A stretch of DNA of 64,000 nucleotides. Source: JALYRV01 sp040902895 (GTDB lineage: Bacteria > Acidobacteriota > Vicinamibacteria > Vicinamibacterales > SCN-69-37). Under the pieces are notes generated by a model that did not search any database, was not told where the DNA came from, and saw nothing but the letters and a program-made list of their open reading frames with translations. The stretch is taken from positions 1-64,000 of the forward strand of contig JBBDWL010000084.1 of the NCBI GenBank assembly GCA_040902895.1. The letters run 5' to 3'. The translations under genes were made by a program, and so were the position numbers. Below, piece by piece: positions 1 through 11,557 of this stretch. The stretch's first letter is position 1, and every line of letters starts with the position of its first letter.

Positions 1-5
1 CCAGG

Positions 6-49
6 TGGATCACTTTCCGAGCGGCGAATGGATCATTTTCCGAGCGGCG
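6..49. mobile_element. Tandem 21-bp repeat, possible IS21-type insertion sequence end
   Basis: Two 21-base copies lie at 6-26 and 29-49, differing at one position (C at 13, T at 36), with a 23-base period. Each reads TGGATCAyTTTCCGAGCGGCG. Ends of IS21-family elements typically carry several tandem copies of a short sequence of the TGGxTCAxTTT type, so this resembles one end of such an element whose body would lie left of the window. No transposase is visible inside the window, so the assignment is an inference. Confidence 0.45.
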
Positions 50-54
50 CGCCC

Positions 55-309
55 ATGAGAAGGGAAATCGCCGCTAGCTTCGCCAAATGCCTGTTGTTGT
101 TGATGTTTTCCTTCGGCCTTTCAGTCGCCTCGAGCGCCACGGCGTACGCTCAGTCGCATGACGACGGAGAGGAAGGCCCGTGCAGCATTTGTGACTGCTG
201 CGGGTACGTGACCTGCACCGGGTGGCACAATTCCGCATGCAGCTCGATGTCGAAGACTTGCAGCGTCCACGGCCAAAGCCACGAGTGCGATTATAGCGAG
301 CCTGCCTAG
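55..309 (+). CDS. Small secreted cysteine-rich protein
   Basis: An 84-residue protein when started at the ATG at 55; an upstream ATG at 28 lies inside the tandem repeat and is less likely. It has a positive start (MRREIAAS), a hydrophobic stretch at about residues 11-28 and a probable signal-peptidase site after AYAQ near residue 33. The mature part of about 50 residues holds eight cysteines, including a CSICDCC cluster, plus several His and acidic residues, which suits disulfide bonding or metal binding. I recognise no family. It lies 5' of a membrane protein and an orphan permease on the same strand, so the three may form a unit. It could be a small periplasmic metal-binding protein or an exported peptide; nothing decides between these. 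Confidence 0.55.
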   Translation: MRREIAASFAKCLLLLMFSFGLSVASSATAYAQSHDDGEEGPCSICDCCGYVTCTGWHNSACSSMSKTCSVHGQSHECDYSEPA

Positions 310-365
310 TTCGTCTCTCTCATGTGGCGCGGGACTCGGTGACCGCGCCACAACATCGACTTCAA

Positions 366-1193
366 ATGCCGTCAGCTTTCGATCATGAACTTGCCTTGGG
401 GCAGCCTCCACAAGCTTTCGACCAAGGTACGGCCGCTGGTGTCATACGCCTCGCCTTACTGGTTTTGATCGTGGTGGCCGGTACCGGCATCACAATCTAC
501 CTTCAGGGATCTCAAAGGATTCGCGCGGATCTTAGTGAAGCCCATAGTCGTGTAGCCAACGATGGTACCGTGGTGGATTCTTCAGACGCCGCGCAGGCAG
601 ACCGGCCTGACGTCAAGCCGCCAGCGCGCGAGGCCGAGGAGCGGCTAAGAGCATTGCCCGCTATCGCAACCACCAACGCGGTAATCGCTGCCCGGGACTT
701 AGTTCTGTTGACGGCTGCACTCTTTGCCGCTGGGATCTTTCTAGCACCGCGAAAGAATTCTGTTGTAGGTGTCTTCCGCGCAGTGGTCACTGCTTCGGCA
801 GCAGCCGTCGCAGCCGATGTCATCGTCCTGGTGGGGGCTGCATACGCGAGTGAGTTGTGGGAGTTGCCCAAGATGGGATCCGCACTTGCTTGGTTGGTAG
901 GGGATTTTCACGCTTCCTCGTTAGACCATGTAAGTGCTTCAAGGCTGGGATGGCCGATCATTGCCGGAATAATGCTCGCTCGAGTTTGGGATGGCGCCAG
1001 CATTCCCCTTGTCATAATCCTTCTTGTAGCCACACTCGTATCGAGTCTTTCAACAGCGCATCACCACGGCCATGAGCACCAAGATGAGGAGACCGCCCAA
1101 GGCTCGCGAACCCCGATCCTCACACTAACGAACGTCGAGTCTGATCAATCGCGATTCCCGCGACACCTGATACGTTCATGCGCCATTGGATGA
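366..1193 (+). CDS. Membrane protein of unknown function
   Basis: A 275-residue product from the ATG at 366; a GTG at 324 in the same frame would add 14 residues, and neither start has a clear ribosome-binding site. Four hydrophobic stretches are visible, at about residues 29-45, 119-135, 143-165 and 205-236. A charged region of roughly 70 residues lies between the first and second, probably outside the membrane. The tail has a His-rich patch (HHHGHEH) followed by acidic residues. Its last 16 bases overlap the start of the following permease gene, which suggests translational coupling and a shared job. I recognise no domain. Base composition resembles that of the permease rather than the GC-richer genes further right. 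Confidence 0.6.
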   Translation: MPSAFDHELALGQPPQAFDQGTAAGVIRLALLVLIVVAGTGITIYLQGSQRIRADLSEAHSRVANDGTVVDSSDAAQADRPDVKPPAREAEERLRALPAIATTNAVIAARDLVLLTAALFAAGIFLAPRKNSVVGVFRAVVTASAAAVAADVIVLVGAAYASELWELPKMGSALAWLVGDFHASSLDHVSASRLGWPIIAGIMLARVWDGASIPLVIILLVATLVSSLSTAHHHGHEHQDEETAQGSRTPILTLTNVESDQSRFPRHLIRSCAIG

Positions 1194-3592
1194 TTGGGTT
1201 TCGCTCGGGATGGAGGCAACTTCTACGGCAGCGCGGATTCGCCTTAGCCGTGGTCCTCATCGCAGCCGTTAGCTTGGCTGCAAATACGGCGGTCTTCTCC
1301 ATCGTGGATGCAGTGTTTCTGCAGTCGGCGTCATATCCAGAGGCCGACAAACTCGTTCACATCCAGTTGCCTGATGACGCTGCTCTACGGCTTATCTCGA
1401 GCAACCGCAGTCGTTTGGCCGCTCTTTTGCCCTCTTTACACAACAGCGGTGTGTTGACCTCCACAGCTTTTGTCGAATCCCCAGTACCGGTGGATGCCGA
1501 ACAACTGACGGATGTTCGCGCTCTTCGCGCAGCTCGGTCAGCAAATACATCAGCAGGCTTGTTGAAGGTATTGGGCCTCACCCCTGTTGCTGGACGAGAT
1601 TTCAGGCCGGACGACGTCGCCAGCTCGCCTCGGGCTGCGCTCTTGGGAGAGGATCTCTGGCGTTCATCGTTTGCTGCTGATTTGAATGTTCTTGGTCGAG
1701 AGGTCCGAGTCCGGCTGGCTGCAGGTCGCGGAGAGATCTTCAGAATTGTCGGAATAGCGCCAGCCAAGCTGAATGTGCCCTCAGGGGCGAACCTGTGGGT
1801 GGTAACGAGAGAACCGAAAGTCCTATTGACGGGGACCATTATCGGTCGCATGGTCGACGGCGCCACGCTCGATCAGTTGCGCGCGATTGTCCCCGAAGCA
1901 AGGGTCAGGCGCCTGCTGGACGTCGCCAGGCCCGGCGATGCGACGACGCTCGCATGGTTCCTGGCGGCCAGTCTCTGCTTGTTTCTGATTGCCTGGATTC
2001 AAGTAGGGTCCCTGCTGACAAGTCGACTATTGGCGCGGCGGCAGGAGTTCAGGACCCGGCTGGCACTTGGAGGATCGCAACGATCCCTTCAAATACATTG
2101 GGCTGGCGAAGTAATCGTTCTGTTCGGTGCAGCCGCTCTAGTGGCGGCAGCACTCGTGCCCCTGCTCTCTGCGGGCTTGACAACTCGACTTCCGACAGAA
2201 GTCGTAACGGATCATCCGACGCAGTTTGGATGGCGACATACGGCTGTCTTTTTCTCAATGGCCCTTGTGGGGGTCGTGGCAGTGTCGATCGTTCCTTTGT
2301 CTCTACTGCGCACTGCATCGTTCCAAGCGGGCGCGAGAGCGGCTGGGCACCGTTCGGCACGACTCTGGCGTCATGCCGGAGTAGTTGCGCAGATCGTGCT
2401 GGTTACGGCGAGCCTCTATGCCGCCGCACTTGTCGGTCGTAGCTACGAACGCGCGATCAGCGTTGATCTTGGCTTCGTTCATGATCGCCTTTGGATGTTC
2501 GAATTCCCCACACCCGAGACTCCACAGCGCGCTTCAAGAGAAGCGAACAGAGCGAGCTTGGCCATGCAAGCGGGACGAAAACGGGACGCTCTCGAACGTC
2601 TCGATAAGATTCCAGACGTGGTGGCCGTCGCGACTGGAATATGGCCGCTTCATCCCGCCAGCCTAACTCCTGATCTCGTGCGGTCTCCGAACGATCCATC
2701 TGATGCGTTTGTCGAGGCTCGTATCGCGAGAGTCAGCGGTAATTTCTTTAACGCATTAGGGATAAAGCTGGACCAAGCCGACACGATACGTCTTGCTGTA
2801 GATGAGGCACGCGCGAGATCACGTTCAGCACATAGTGCCAACGTACCCAAAGCGATCGAAAGAGTCTTCGTCAATGAGTCGTACGCATACCGCCTGCGAC
2901 AATCTGGAGCGCCGGTAGGACAGGTCATCGAGCTGGCACTGCATGGCAAACGACAAGTGGCGGGCGTCGTTCCCGATCTTGGTCTGGAGCACCCGACCGC
3001 TCCCATTCTACCGACCATCTGGATGTTCTATGGAGACCGTGCCGACAGTGACCGCGCTTTGATCCGCGCCGCGACTGACGACGCGGACTTCGTGCCAGCC
3101 GTTCGCGCGGCTCTTGCCGATCTATGGCCAGGGCAAGAACCCGCCCGGTTGCTTCCGCTCGGACTGCTGATGGACCAAAGGACTGAAGATTACCGCGCGA
3201 CGGCTGTGGTATTGATCGCACTCCTCCTCTTCTCCTTTCCAGCCGTCGGTCTTGGTATGTACGGCTGGAGCGCGCAGATTCTCGAGGAGCATCGGGGCGA
3301 ATCCGCCATTCGGCTGGCGCTTGGCGCAAGTCGTCAGACCGTTCGGCTATTGTTTGTCCGTCGTGCGGCTGGGTTGGGACTTCTCGGTGCAGTGATTGGT
3401 ATTGCAGTGGGCATCGCAGGTGGGCAGCTAATGCGGAGTCGGTTGTTCGGTGTTTCCCCGGTCGAGCCGACCGTCGCTATCGCAGTGCTGTGCCTGATTC
3501 TTATGTTCGTAGCGTCTGCCTTGACGCTCGCGGTGTTTAGGACGGGACGCATCGATCCCGCGACTATTCTAAGAGAGCCGAACCGGCTCTAG
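1178..3592 (+). CDS. Orphan ABC-type permease (ADOP/MacB-FtsX family)
   Basis: An 804-residue integral membrane protein with the duplicated MacB layout: an N-terminal helix near residues 19-39 after a basic start (RSGWRQLLRQRG), a periplasmic domain, an FtsX-like helix block near residues 255-400, a second periplasmic domain and a second FtsX block near residues 670-795. The C-terminal block contains ESAIRLALGAS, the cytoplasmic coupling motif of FtsX permeases. No ATPase gene is adjacent, which is usual for the acidobacterial duplicated orphan permeases. The substrate is unknown; the neighbouring Cys-rich secreted peptide is a candidate cargo only by position. It starts inside the preceding gene. 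Codon use looks less GC-biased than elsewhere: one 60-base line in this gene (2461-2520) has 31 G+C by hand count. Confidence 0.85.
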   Translation: MRHWMIGFRSGWRQLLRQRGFALAVVLIAAVSLAANTAVFSIVDAVFLQSASYPEADKLVHIQLPDDAALRLISSNRSRLAALLPSLHNSGVLTSTAFVESPVPVDAEQLTDVRALRAARSANTSAGLLKVLGLTPVAGRDFRPDDVASSPRAALLGEDLWRSSFAADLNVLGREVRVRLAAGRGEIFRIVGIAPAKLNVPSGANLWVVTREPKVLLTGTIIGRMVDGATLDQLRAIVPEARVRRLLDVARPGDATTLAWFLAASLCLFLIAWIQVGSLLTSRLLARRQEFRTRLALGGSQRSLQIHWAGEVIVLFGAAALVAAALVPLLSAGLTTRLPTEVVTDHPTQFGWRHTAVFFSMALVGVVAVSIVPLSLLRTASFQAGARAAGHRSARLWRHAGVVAQIVLVTASLYAAALVGRSYERAISVDLGFVHDRLWMFEFPTPETPQRASREANRASLAMQAGRKRDALERLDKIPDVVAVATGIWPLHPASLTPDLVRSPNDPSDAFVEARIARVSGNFFNALGIKLDQADTIRLAVDEARARSRSAHSANVPKAIERVFVNESYAYRLRQSGAPVGQVIELALHGKRQVAGVVPDLGLEHPTAPILPTIWMFYGDRADSDRALIRAATDDADFVPAVRAALADLWPGQEPARLLPLGLLMDQRTEDYRATAVVLIALLLFSFPAVGLGMYGWSAQILEEHRGESAIRLALGASRQTVRLLFVRRAAGLGLLGAVIGIAVGIAGGQLMRSRLFGVSPVEPTVAIAVLCLILMFVASALTLAVFRTGRIDPATILREPNRL

Positions 3593-3640
3593 CCGCTCTG
3601 CAAACCCACCTCGATCTCAAGACGGGTAGTAGAAGTCTTC

Positions 3641-3658
3641 ACTCGTTTTGAAACGAGT
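3641..3658. promoter_or_regulatory. Short perfect dyad downstream of the permease
   Basis: ACTCGTTT and AAACGAGT form an 8-bp perfect inverted repeat separated by two bases. It lies 48 bases after the permease stop and about 110 bases before the VWA gene start. There is no T-run, so a factor-binding site or a weak terminator are both possible. Nothing else recognisable lies in 3593-3769. Confidence 0.3.
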
Positions 3659-3769
3659 TGATGGAACTCCATCGTCATCGAAGAGACCCGATGAGCATGT
3701 GGGGAATCTTATCGCGGCTTCGGCGCATACTTTCGCCGCCAGGTCCTGCCAGTCGCGAGGAGGCTCCGC

Positions 3770-4654
3770 ATGACGTCGCTGCGCCTCGTTCGTGTTGCCG
3801 CAATCCCGCTGCTCGTGTTTTCGTTCGCCCTTCCCGCCACGGCCCGTCAAGCCCAGGTGACGGCGATGGTCACGGTCGTCTCCGACTCCGGCGCCCCCGC
3901 CGCGGATCTCACGGCCGCGGATTTTGTCGTTAAGGAATAGACCGCCGAGCACACAGTCGTGCGAGCGGCGCGCATCAATGCCGCGCCGCTGTTCCTCTCG
4001 ATCCTGTTCGATATCTCGAAGCCGCCGATGGGCACACCGCCCCCGGTCAGCGACATGGGCAGCGCGCTGGCCTCCTTCGTGAGCAAAGTGCGTGCGGAAA
4101 ACCCCGGTGCACAGATCGCCTTCACCGAGGTCGCGGGCGCCGCGGTGCCGGCCGTGAAGTTCGGCGCGCCGCCGGAAGATCTCGACAAGGCGATCTCGCG
4201 CCTGTTCGTCGGCCAGCACTCCGAAGCGACCATGCTGGAGGGGCTCCTGGACACGGCCAAGACGCTGGCCGGTCAATCGGCGATGCGAAAGGTCATCCTG
4301 CTGGTCGACTTCGGATCGCACGATGCCACGCGGACCGCGACGGCGAACGAAGCGCTCAAGGCGATCCAGAACGCCGTCGCGACCGTGTGGTCGGTGTCGA
4401 TCCGGCCGGGCAATGCGCCGAGCTCGCGGCGCGAGGCGGCGGTGAAGGCCGCCGTCGAGTCCACCGGAGGCCTGCGCCTGACCGCCGTCTCGGTGACCGG
4501 CCTCAAATCGCTGCTCGAGACCACGGCCGACAGCCTGTCGTCGCAGTACCTCGTGACGTTTGCGCGCGACGGCTCCGCGCCCATTTCGATCGATGACGTG
4601 CGCGTCGAGTCAAAAAAGGGCCATAAAGTGCTGGTGACCTCACTGATGCGGTAA
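3770..4654 (+). pseudogene. VWFA-related acidobacterial protein, interrupted by an in-frame TAG
   Basis: Read from the ATG at 3770, the frame encodes a signal peptide (hydrophobic core VAAIPLLVFSFALPATA) and the family's N-terminal strand (LTAADFVVKE). It meets a TAG at 3938-3940 as codon 57 and then continues in the same frame to 4654 with the VWA-like domain and the usual C-terminal strand (SSQYLVTFAR). The codon at this place is normally Asp or Glu followed by Gly in such proteins (for example EVLDNGTP in the intact paralogue at 7765), so a point change fits well. A GTG at 3959 could restart translation, but the product would lack its signal peptide. The adhesion-site motif is degenerate (FDISKPP against DTSGSM in the paralogue). 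A sequencing error or stop readthrough cannot be excluded. Confidence 0.7.
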
Positions 4655-4728
4655 CGTATGTCCCCGCCGGGGCGTATCCCAGTTGCGGTCTCGTTCGAGT
4701 TCGCAGTTCCGAGGCAAAGAGGACTTCC

Positions 4729-7731
<3,003 letters not shown>

Positions 7732-7764
7732 CGTCTAACGATCCATTACGATCGTCCTAAGCCC

Positions 7765-8649
7765 ATGAAGCGCTTACTCCACTTACTCGTCCTACTCGTC
7801 TTGCTGCCCTTACTCGCGTCAGCTCAGCAACAGCCCACCTTCCGCTCCGGGTCGAAGACGGTGGCGATTTTCGCGACGGTCACTGACGCGACCGGCCGGC
7901 TGGTGCCGGGCCTGCAGGCTGACGATTTCGAGGTGCTCGACAACGGCACACCCGTAACGTTGACGGTGTTCGACAACAACGTGCAGCCGTTCACGGCCGC
8001 GTTGACACTCGATACCAGCGGCAGCATGACGGCGAACATCGGGCGCGTGCAGGAAGCGGCCGAGCAGTTCGTGATCCGCATGCTGCCGGCCGACAAGGCC
8101 GTGGTCGGCTACTTCAACGATCAGTTGTTCTTCAGCCCGTCGTTTACGTCCGATCGCGACGCGTTGTCGAAGTTCATTCGCACGGAAATGCGGTTCGGCA
8201 ACGCGACGGTGTTGTGGGATGCAGTTGATGCGGCGCTCGACCGGCTGCAGCTCGTGGAGGGCCGCAAGGTGGTGGTGGCGCTCACCGACGGCGACGATTT
8301 GGGAAGCCGCACCGATTTCGATGACGTGCGCGATCGCGCGCGCGACAGCGACGTGATGGTGTATTCGATCGGCTTCACGTCTGATTATTTCGACGGCGTG
8401 CGGCGGGTGCGATCGAAGCCGTCATCCAACCTGCGGAAGCTCGCGCAGGAAACGGGCGGCGGCTTCTTCGAGCTGAAGAAAACCGCGGACCTGAACACCA
8501 CGTTCACGCGCGTGATTCAGGAGCTGCACAGTCAGTATGCGATGGCGTTCATGCCCGAGCGGCTCGACGGCAAACTGCACAAGCTGGTCGTGCGGTTGAA
8601 GAAGCCGGGCATGATGGCGCGCGCGCGTCAGAGCTACGTGGCGAAGTAG
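7765..8649 (+). CDS. VWA domain protein of the VWFA-related acidobacterial family
   Basis: A 294-residue secreted protein. The signal peptide covers residues 1-20 (LLVLLVLLPLLASAQQ). It is followed by the family's N-terminal beta domain (VTDATGRLVPGLQADDFEVLDNG) and a von Willebrand factor A domain from about residue 65. The metal-dependent adhesion motif DTSGSM is intact, with the later VALTDGDD as the second part of the site. The C-terminus ends in the usual HSQYAMAF strand and a basic tail. It is the intact counterpart of the broken gene at 3770 and sits between two VPS10-like genes. A role in extracellular protein binding is likely; no partner is shown by the sequence. Confidence 0.85.
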   Translation: MKRLLHLLVLLVLLPLLASAQQQPTFRSGSKTVAIFATVTDATGRLVPGLQADDFEVLDNGTPVTLTVFDNNVQPFTAALTLDTSGSMTANIGRVQEAAEQFVIRMLPADKAVVGYFNDQLFFSPSFTSDRDALSKFIRTEMRFGNATVLWDAVDAALDRLQLVEGRKVVVALTDGDDLGSRTDFDDVRDRARDSDVMVYSIGFTSDYFDGVRRVRSKPSSNLRKLAQETGGGFFELKKTADLNTTFTRVIQELHSQYAMAFMPERLDGKLHKLVVRLKKPGMMARARQSYVAK

Positions 8650-8656
8650 GGACAGG

Positions 8657-8761
8657 CTACACAAACGCGAGGGCGGCGATGGCGAGCACGAGCAGCACGC
8701 CGACAACGGCTTCCGCGGTGCTCGAAAAGTTCCAATCGTAGTAACGAAGCTTGCCTAACAT
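8657..8761 (-). CDS. Single-span membrane microprotein (34 residues)
   Basis: This short frame starts at an ATG at 8761 and ends in TAG. The product begins MLGKLRYYDWNFSS and continues with one hydrophobic helix (AVVGVLLVLAIAALAFV) reaching its C-terminus. A purine-rich Shine-Dalgarno-like segment (GGAAAGGAAC) lies 6-7 bases upstream of the ATG, which argues for real translation. It is placed in the 166-bp gap between the VWA gene and the second VPS10-like gene, on the opposite strand. Function is unknown; single-span proteins of this size often act as small subunits or regulators of membrane complexes. Confidence 0.5.
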   Translation of the reverse strand: MLGKLRYYDWNFSSTAEAVVGVLLVLAIAALAFV

Positions 8762-8815
8762 GGTTCTGTTCCTTTCCACACGTTAGACGGGGATCTCAGC
8801 CCGGAGGTTTAGTCG

Positions 8816-11506
8816 ATGCACCGCCTGATTGTTAAGACCGTGCTAATTCTGGCGCTCGCGGTGAGCGGCGCGACCGAGCTCGTCCCCGCGCAGAGTGCAT
8901 CCGGCGCAGCCGGTATCGAATCCATCACGCGGGCGCTGACCTTCCGGAACATCGGGCCGTTCCGCACATCGGCCTGGGTCACCGATATCGCGGTGCCCGA
9001 AACGCCGCTCCGCGATCACCTCTATACGATCTACGCGGCCACGCGCAGCGGCGGACTCTGGAAGACATCCAACAACGGCATCAGCTGGGCGCCCATCTCG
9101 GACAGTGTCGATGTGGCCGCGGTCGGCGCCATTGCCATTTCGCCGTCCCATCCCGACATCGTGTGGATGGGCACGGGCGCGAACGATATCGCGCGCTCCT
9201 CGTACTCGGGCAAAGGCGTGTACAAGTCGACAGACGCCGGCAGAACCTGGACGTTTGCCGGACTCCCCGACTCGCATCACATCGCGCGCATCGCCATCCA
9301 TCCCACCAACCCCGACATCGTCTATATCGCGGCGATTGGACATCTGTTCTCGCGCAACGAAGAGCGCGGCGTGTTTCGCACGATCGATGGCGGCAAGAGC
9401 TGGCAGAAAGTGCTCTATCTGAATGACGGCGTCGCGGCCATCGACCTTGCGATCAACCGCACGTCGCCATCGATCGTGTACGCGGCAATGTACGACAAGC
9501 AGCGTCTGCCCTGGCAGCTGATCGAGAGCGGCCCTGGCAGCGGCATCTACCGATCGGATGACGGCGGAACGAAGTGGACGAAGCTCACTGGAGGACTGCC
9601 GACCGGAAAGATTGGCCGCATCGGGATCGACATCTATCAGAAGAATCCCAACATCCTCTACGCGCTGCTCGAGAACCAGAATCCGAAGCCGGGCGCCGAC
9701 AATCGCGAAGTGTCCGCCACGAGTCCCCTGGCGGCCGGCATCATCGGCAACCAGTTGTATCGGACTGACGACGGCGGCAAGACGTGGCGGAGTGTGACCG
9801 ATGTGAACGTTGCGGGAGGCAAGGCGCCGTACTCCTTCAATCAGATCCGGATCAACCCGCACAACCCGGACACCGTTATCGTCACGAGCGACGCGATGTA
9901 CATCTCGCGAGATGGCGGCAAAACGTGGAGCTCCGACTTTTTCCGCGGCGTCTTTGGTGACTTTCGATCGCTGTGGTGGGACCCGCAGGACGAACAGCGG
10001 ATCATGCTGGGCAGTGACGGCGGCGTGAATATGTCCTACGACGGCGGAGTCACGTCCGACTATCACCTGAACATGCGCGTCGGCGAGGTCTATGCGATTG
10101 GCGTCGACATGGACGATCCCTACAGCGTCTATGGCGGGCTGCAGGACCACGACTCGTGGAAGGGGCCGTCGAATTCGAAGACCGGCCTGATCACGCTCGA
10201 GCAATGGACGACTGTGGGTCCTGGCGACGGCATGTACAACCAGGTCGATCCAACCGACAGCCGATGGGTCTATAACACGCGCGAGCTCGGCAATCACGGG
10301 CGGTTCGATCAGCAGACCGGGCGGCGGACGGTGATTGCGCCGCGGCGCGATCCCTCGAAGCCGCGGCTGCGCTACAACTGGATTGCCCCGATTGTCCTGT
10401 CGCCGCACAATCCGAAGACGCTGTATGCCGGCGCGCAGATTCTGTGGCGGTCGACGGATCAGGGCGACAGCTGGGAAGAAATCAGTCCCGATCTCACGAC
10501 GAACGATCCGGCCAGGATTGGCCGCAACGTGCCCTACGCCACCATCACGACGATCTCGGAGTCGCCTGTCGCCGCCGGCACCATCTGGGTCGGGACCGAC
10601 GATGGCAAGGTGCAGGTGACGAGGGATGCGGGTGGTGCGTGGAGCGATGCGACGCCGGCGCTGGTGTCGGGCGGGGCGCCGGTGGATCGCTATGTCAGCC
10701 GCGTGTTTGCGTCGCCGCATGATGCCGGCACGGCGTTCGTCGCGAAGAGCGGTTTCCGCAACGACGACTTCCGGCCCTTCCTGTATCGCACGACTGACTT
10801 CGGGAGAACGTGGACGTCGATAGGACGAGGGCTTCCCGATTCTCCGATCAATGTTGTCGTGCAGGACCGGCGCAATCGCGATTTGCTGATTGCCGGCAAC
10901 GACCTCGGTGTGTGGGTGTCGATTGACGCCGGCGCGACATGGTCGCGGTTGAAGGCCAACCTGCCGACCGTGCCCGTGCACGATCTCACGGTGCATCCGC
11001 GCGAGAACGACCTCGTGCTTGGCACCTACGGCCGCGCCATCTGGATTGGCGACATCACGCCGCTGCAGCAGGCGCGCCCCGCGATGTTTACCGGCGCCGC
11101 GCATGCTTTCGATATCGAGCCGCGGGCGCGATACGGCTTCGGCTCGATCGGGAATTACAACCTCTATGGCGTCAAGTACATCGAGGTGCCGAACGAACCT
11201 GACGCGCTGGTGATTCAGTACTGGGTGCGGGAGAAAGCCGCGGCGCCGGCGAAGATCACGGTTGCCGACGCAGGCGGCAAGGTGCTCAGCGAACTGACGG
11301 GACCCGCGGAAGCCGGCCTGAACCGCGTGCTGTGGGCCATGCGCCCCGGCTCGGGCGCAACCGGTCGCCGCGGCGGCGGCGGTGGCGGCGGCCGCGGCGG
11401 TCCACCCGCGGCTCCCCTTCCGCCGGGCGACTATCAGATCCAGATCGAAGTCGCCGGCCAGACATTTACGAAGACCGGAACGATTCGGGAACGGATTGAG
11501 AAGTAG
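8816..11506 (+). CDS. Secreted VPS10/sortilin-like BNR-repeat propeller protein (second copy)
   Basis: An 896-residue paralogue of the protein at 4729, with the same order of elements: signal peptide (about residues 1-25), opening motif FRNIGPFRTSAWVTDI, repeated Asp boxes (TSNNGISW, STDAGRTWT, RSDDGGTKWT, SRDGGKTWS), the GGLQDHDSWKGP segment matching GGLQDNGSW in the first copy, and a C-terminal Ig-like part. It has only one Gly-rich insert, near residues 850-862. A good Shine-Dalgarno (GGAGG) lies 9 bases before the ATG. It converges on the outer-membrane gene at 11558 with a hairpin between. Function is as uncertain as for the first copy. Confidence 0.85.
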   Translation: MHRLIVKTVLILALAVSGATELVPAQSASGAAGIESITRALTFRNIGPFRTSAWVTDIAVPETPLRDHLYTIYAATRSGGLWKTSNNGISWAPISDSVDVAAVGAIAISPSHPDIVWMGTGANDIARSSYSGKGVYKSTDAGRTWTFAGLPDSHHIARIAIHPTNPDIVYIAAIGHLFSRNEERGVFRTIDGGKSWQKVLYLNDGVAAIDLAINRTSPSIVYAAMYDKQRLPWQLIESGPGSGIYRSDDGGTKWTKLTGGLPTGKIGRIGIDIYQKNPNILYALLENQNPKPGADNREVSATSPLAAGIIGNQLYRTDDGGKTWRSVTDVNVAGGKAPYSFNQIRINPHNPDTVIVTSDAMYISRDGGKTWSSDFFRGVFGDFRSLWWDPQDEQRIMLGSDGGVNMSYDGGVTSDYHLNMRVGEVYAIGVDMDDPYSVYGGLQDHDSWKGPSNSKTGLITLEQWTTVGPGDGMYNQVDPTDSRWVYNTRELGNHGRFDQQTGRRTVIAPRRDPSKPRLRYNWIAPIVLSPHNPKTLYAGAQILWRSTDQGDSWEEISPDLTTNDPARIGRNVPYATITTISESPVAAGTIWVGTDDGKVQVTRDAGGAWSDATPALVSGGAPVDRYVSRVFASPHDAGTAFVAKSGFRNDDFRPFLYRTTDFGRTWTSIGRGLPDSPINVVVQDRRNRDLLIAGNDLGVWVSIDAGATWSRLKANLPTVPVHDLTVHPRENDLVLGTYGRAIWIGDITPLQQARPAMFTGAAHAFDIEPRARYGFGSIGNYNLYGVKYIEVPNEPDALVIQYWVREKAAAPAKITVADAGGKVLSELTGPAEAGLNRVLWAMRPGSGATGRRGGGGGGGRGGPPAAPLPPGDYQIQIEVAGQTFTKTGTIRERIEK

Positions 11507-11543
11507 CGGCGCGGTCCTGAGTTGCGACGAAGCGACCGCGCCG
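11507..11543. terminator. Hairpin between convergent genes
   Basis: CGGCGCGGTC at 11507-11516 pairs perfectly with GACCGCGCCG at 11534-11543 over a 17-base loop. It starts directly after the stop of the VPS10-like gene and 15 bases from the stop of the minus-strand gene, so it could act for both. No T-run follows, so intrinsic termination is uncertain. Confidence 0.45.
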
Positions 11544-11557
11544 GACGTTGGCTGGTT

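Noticed and set aside
8843..11104. 753-codon open frame on the minus strand
   Set aside because: Antisense shadow of the second VPS10-like gene, with the same biased composition and no ribosome-binding site.
11365..11400. Gly-rich codon repeats as a tandem-repeat locus
   Set aside because: They encode a low-complexity linker in frame with the propeller protein, and the copies are too irregular for a true satellite.
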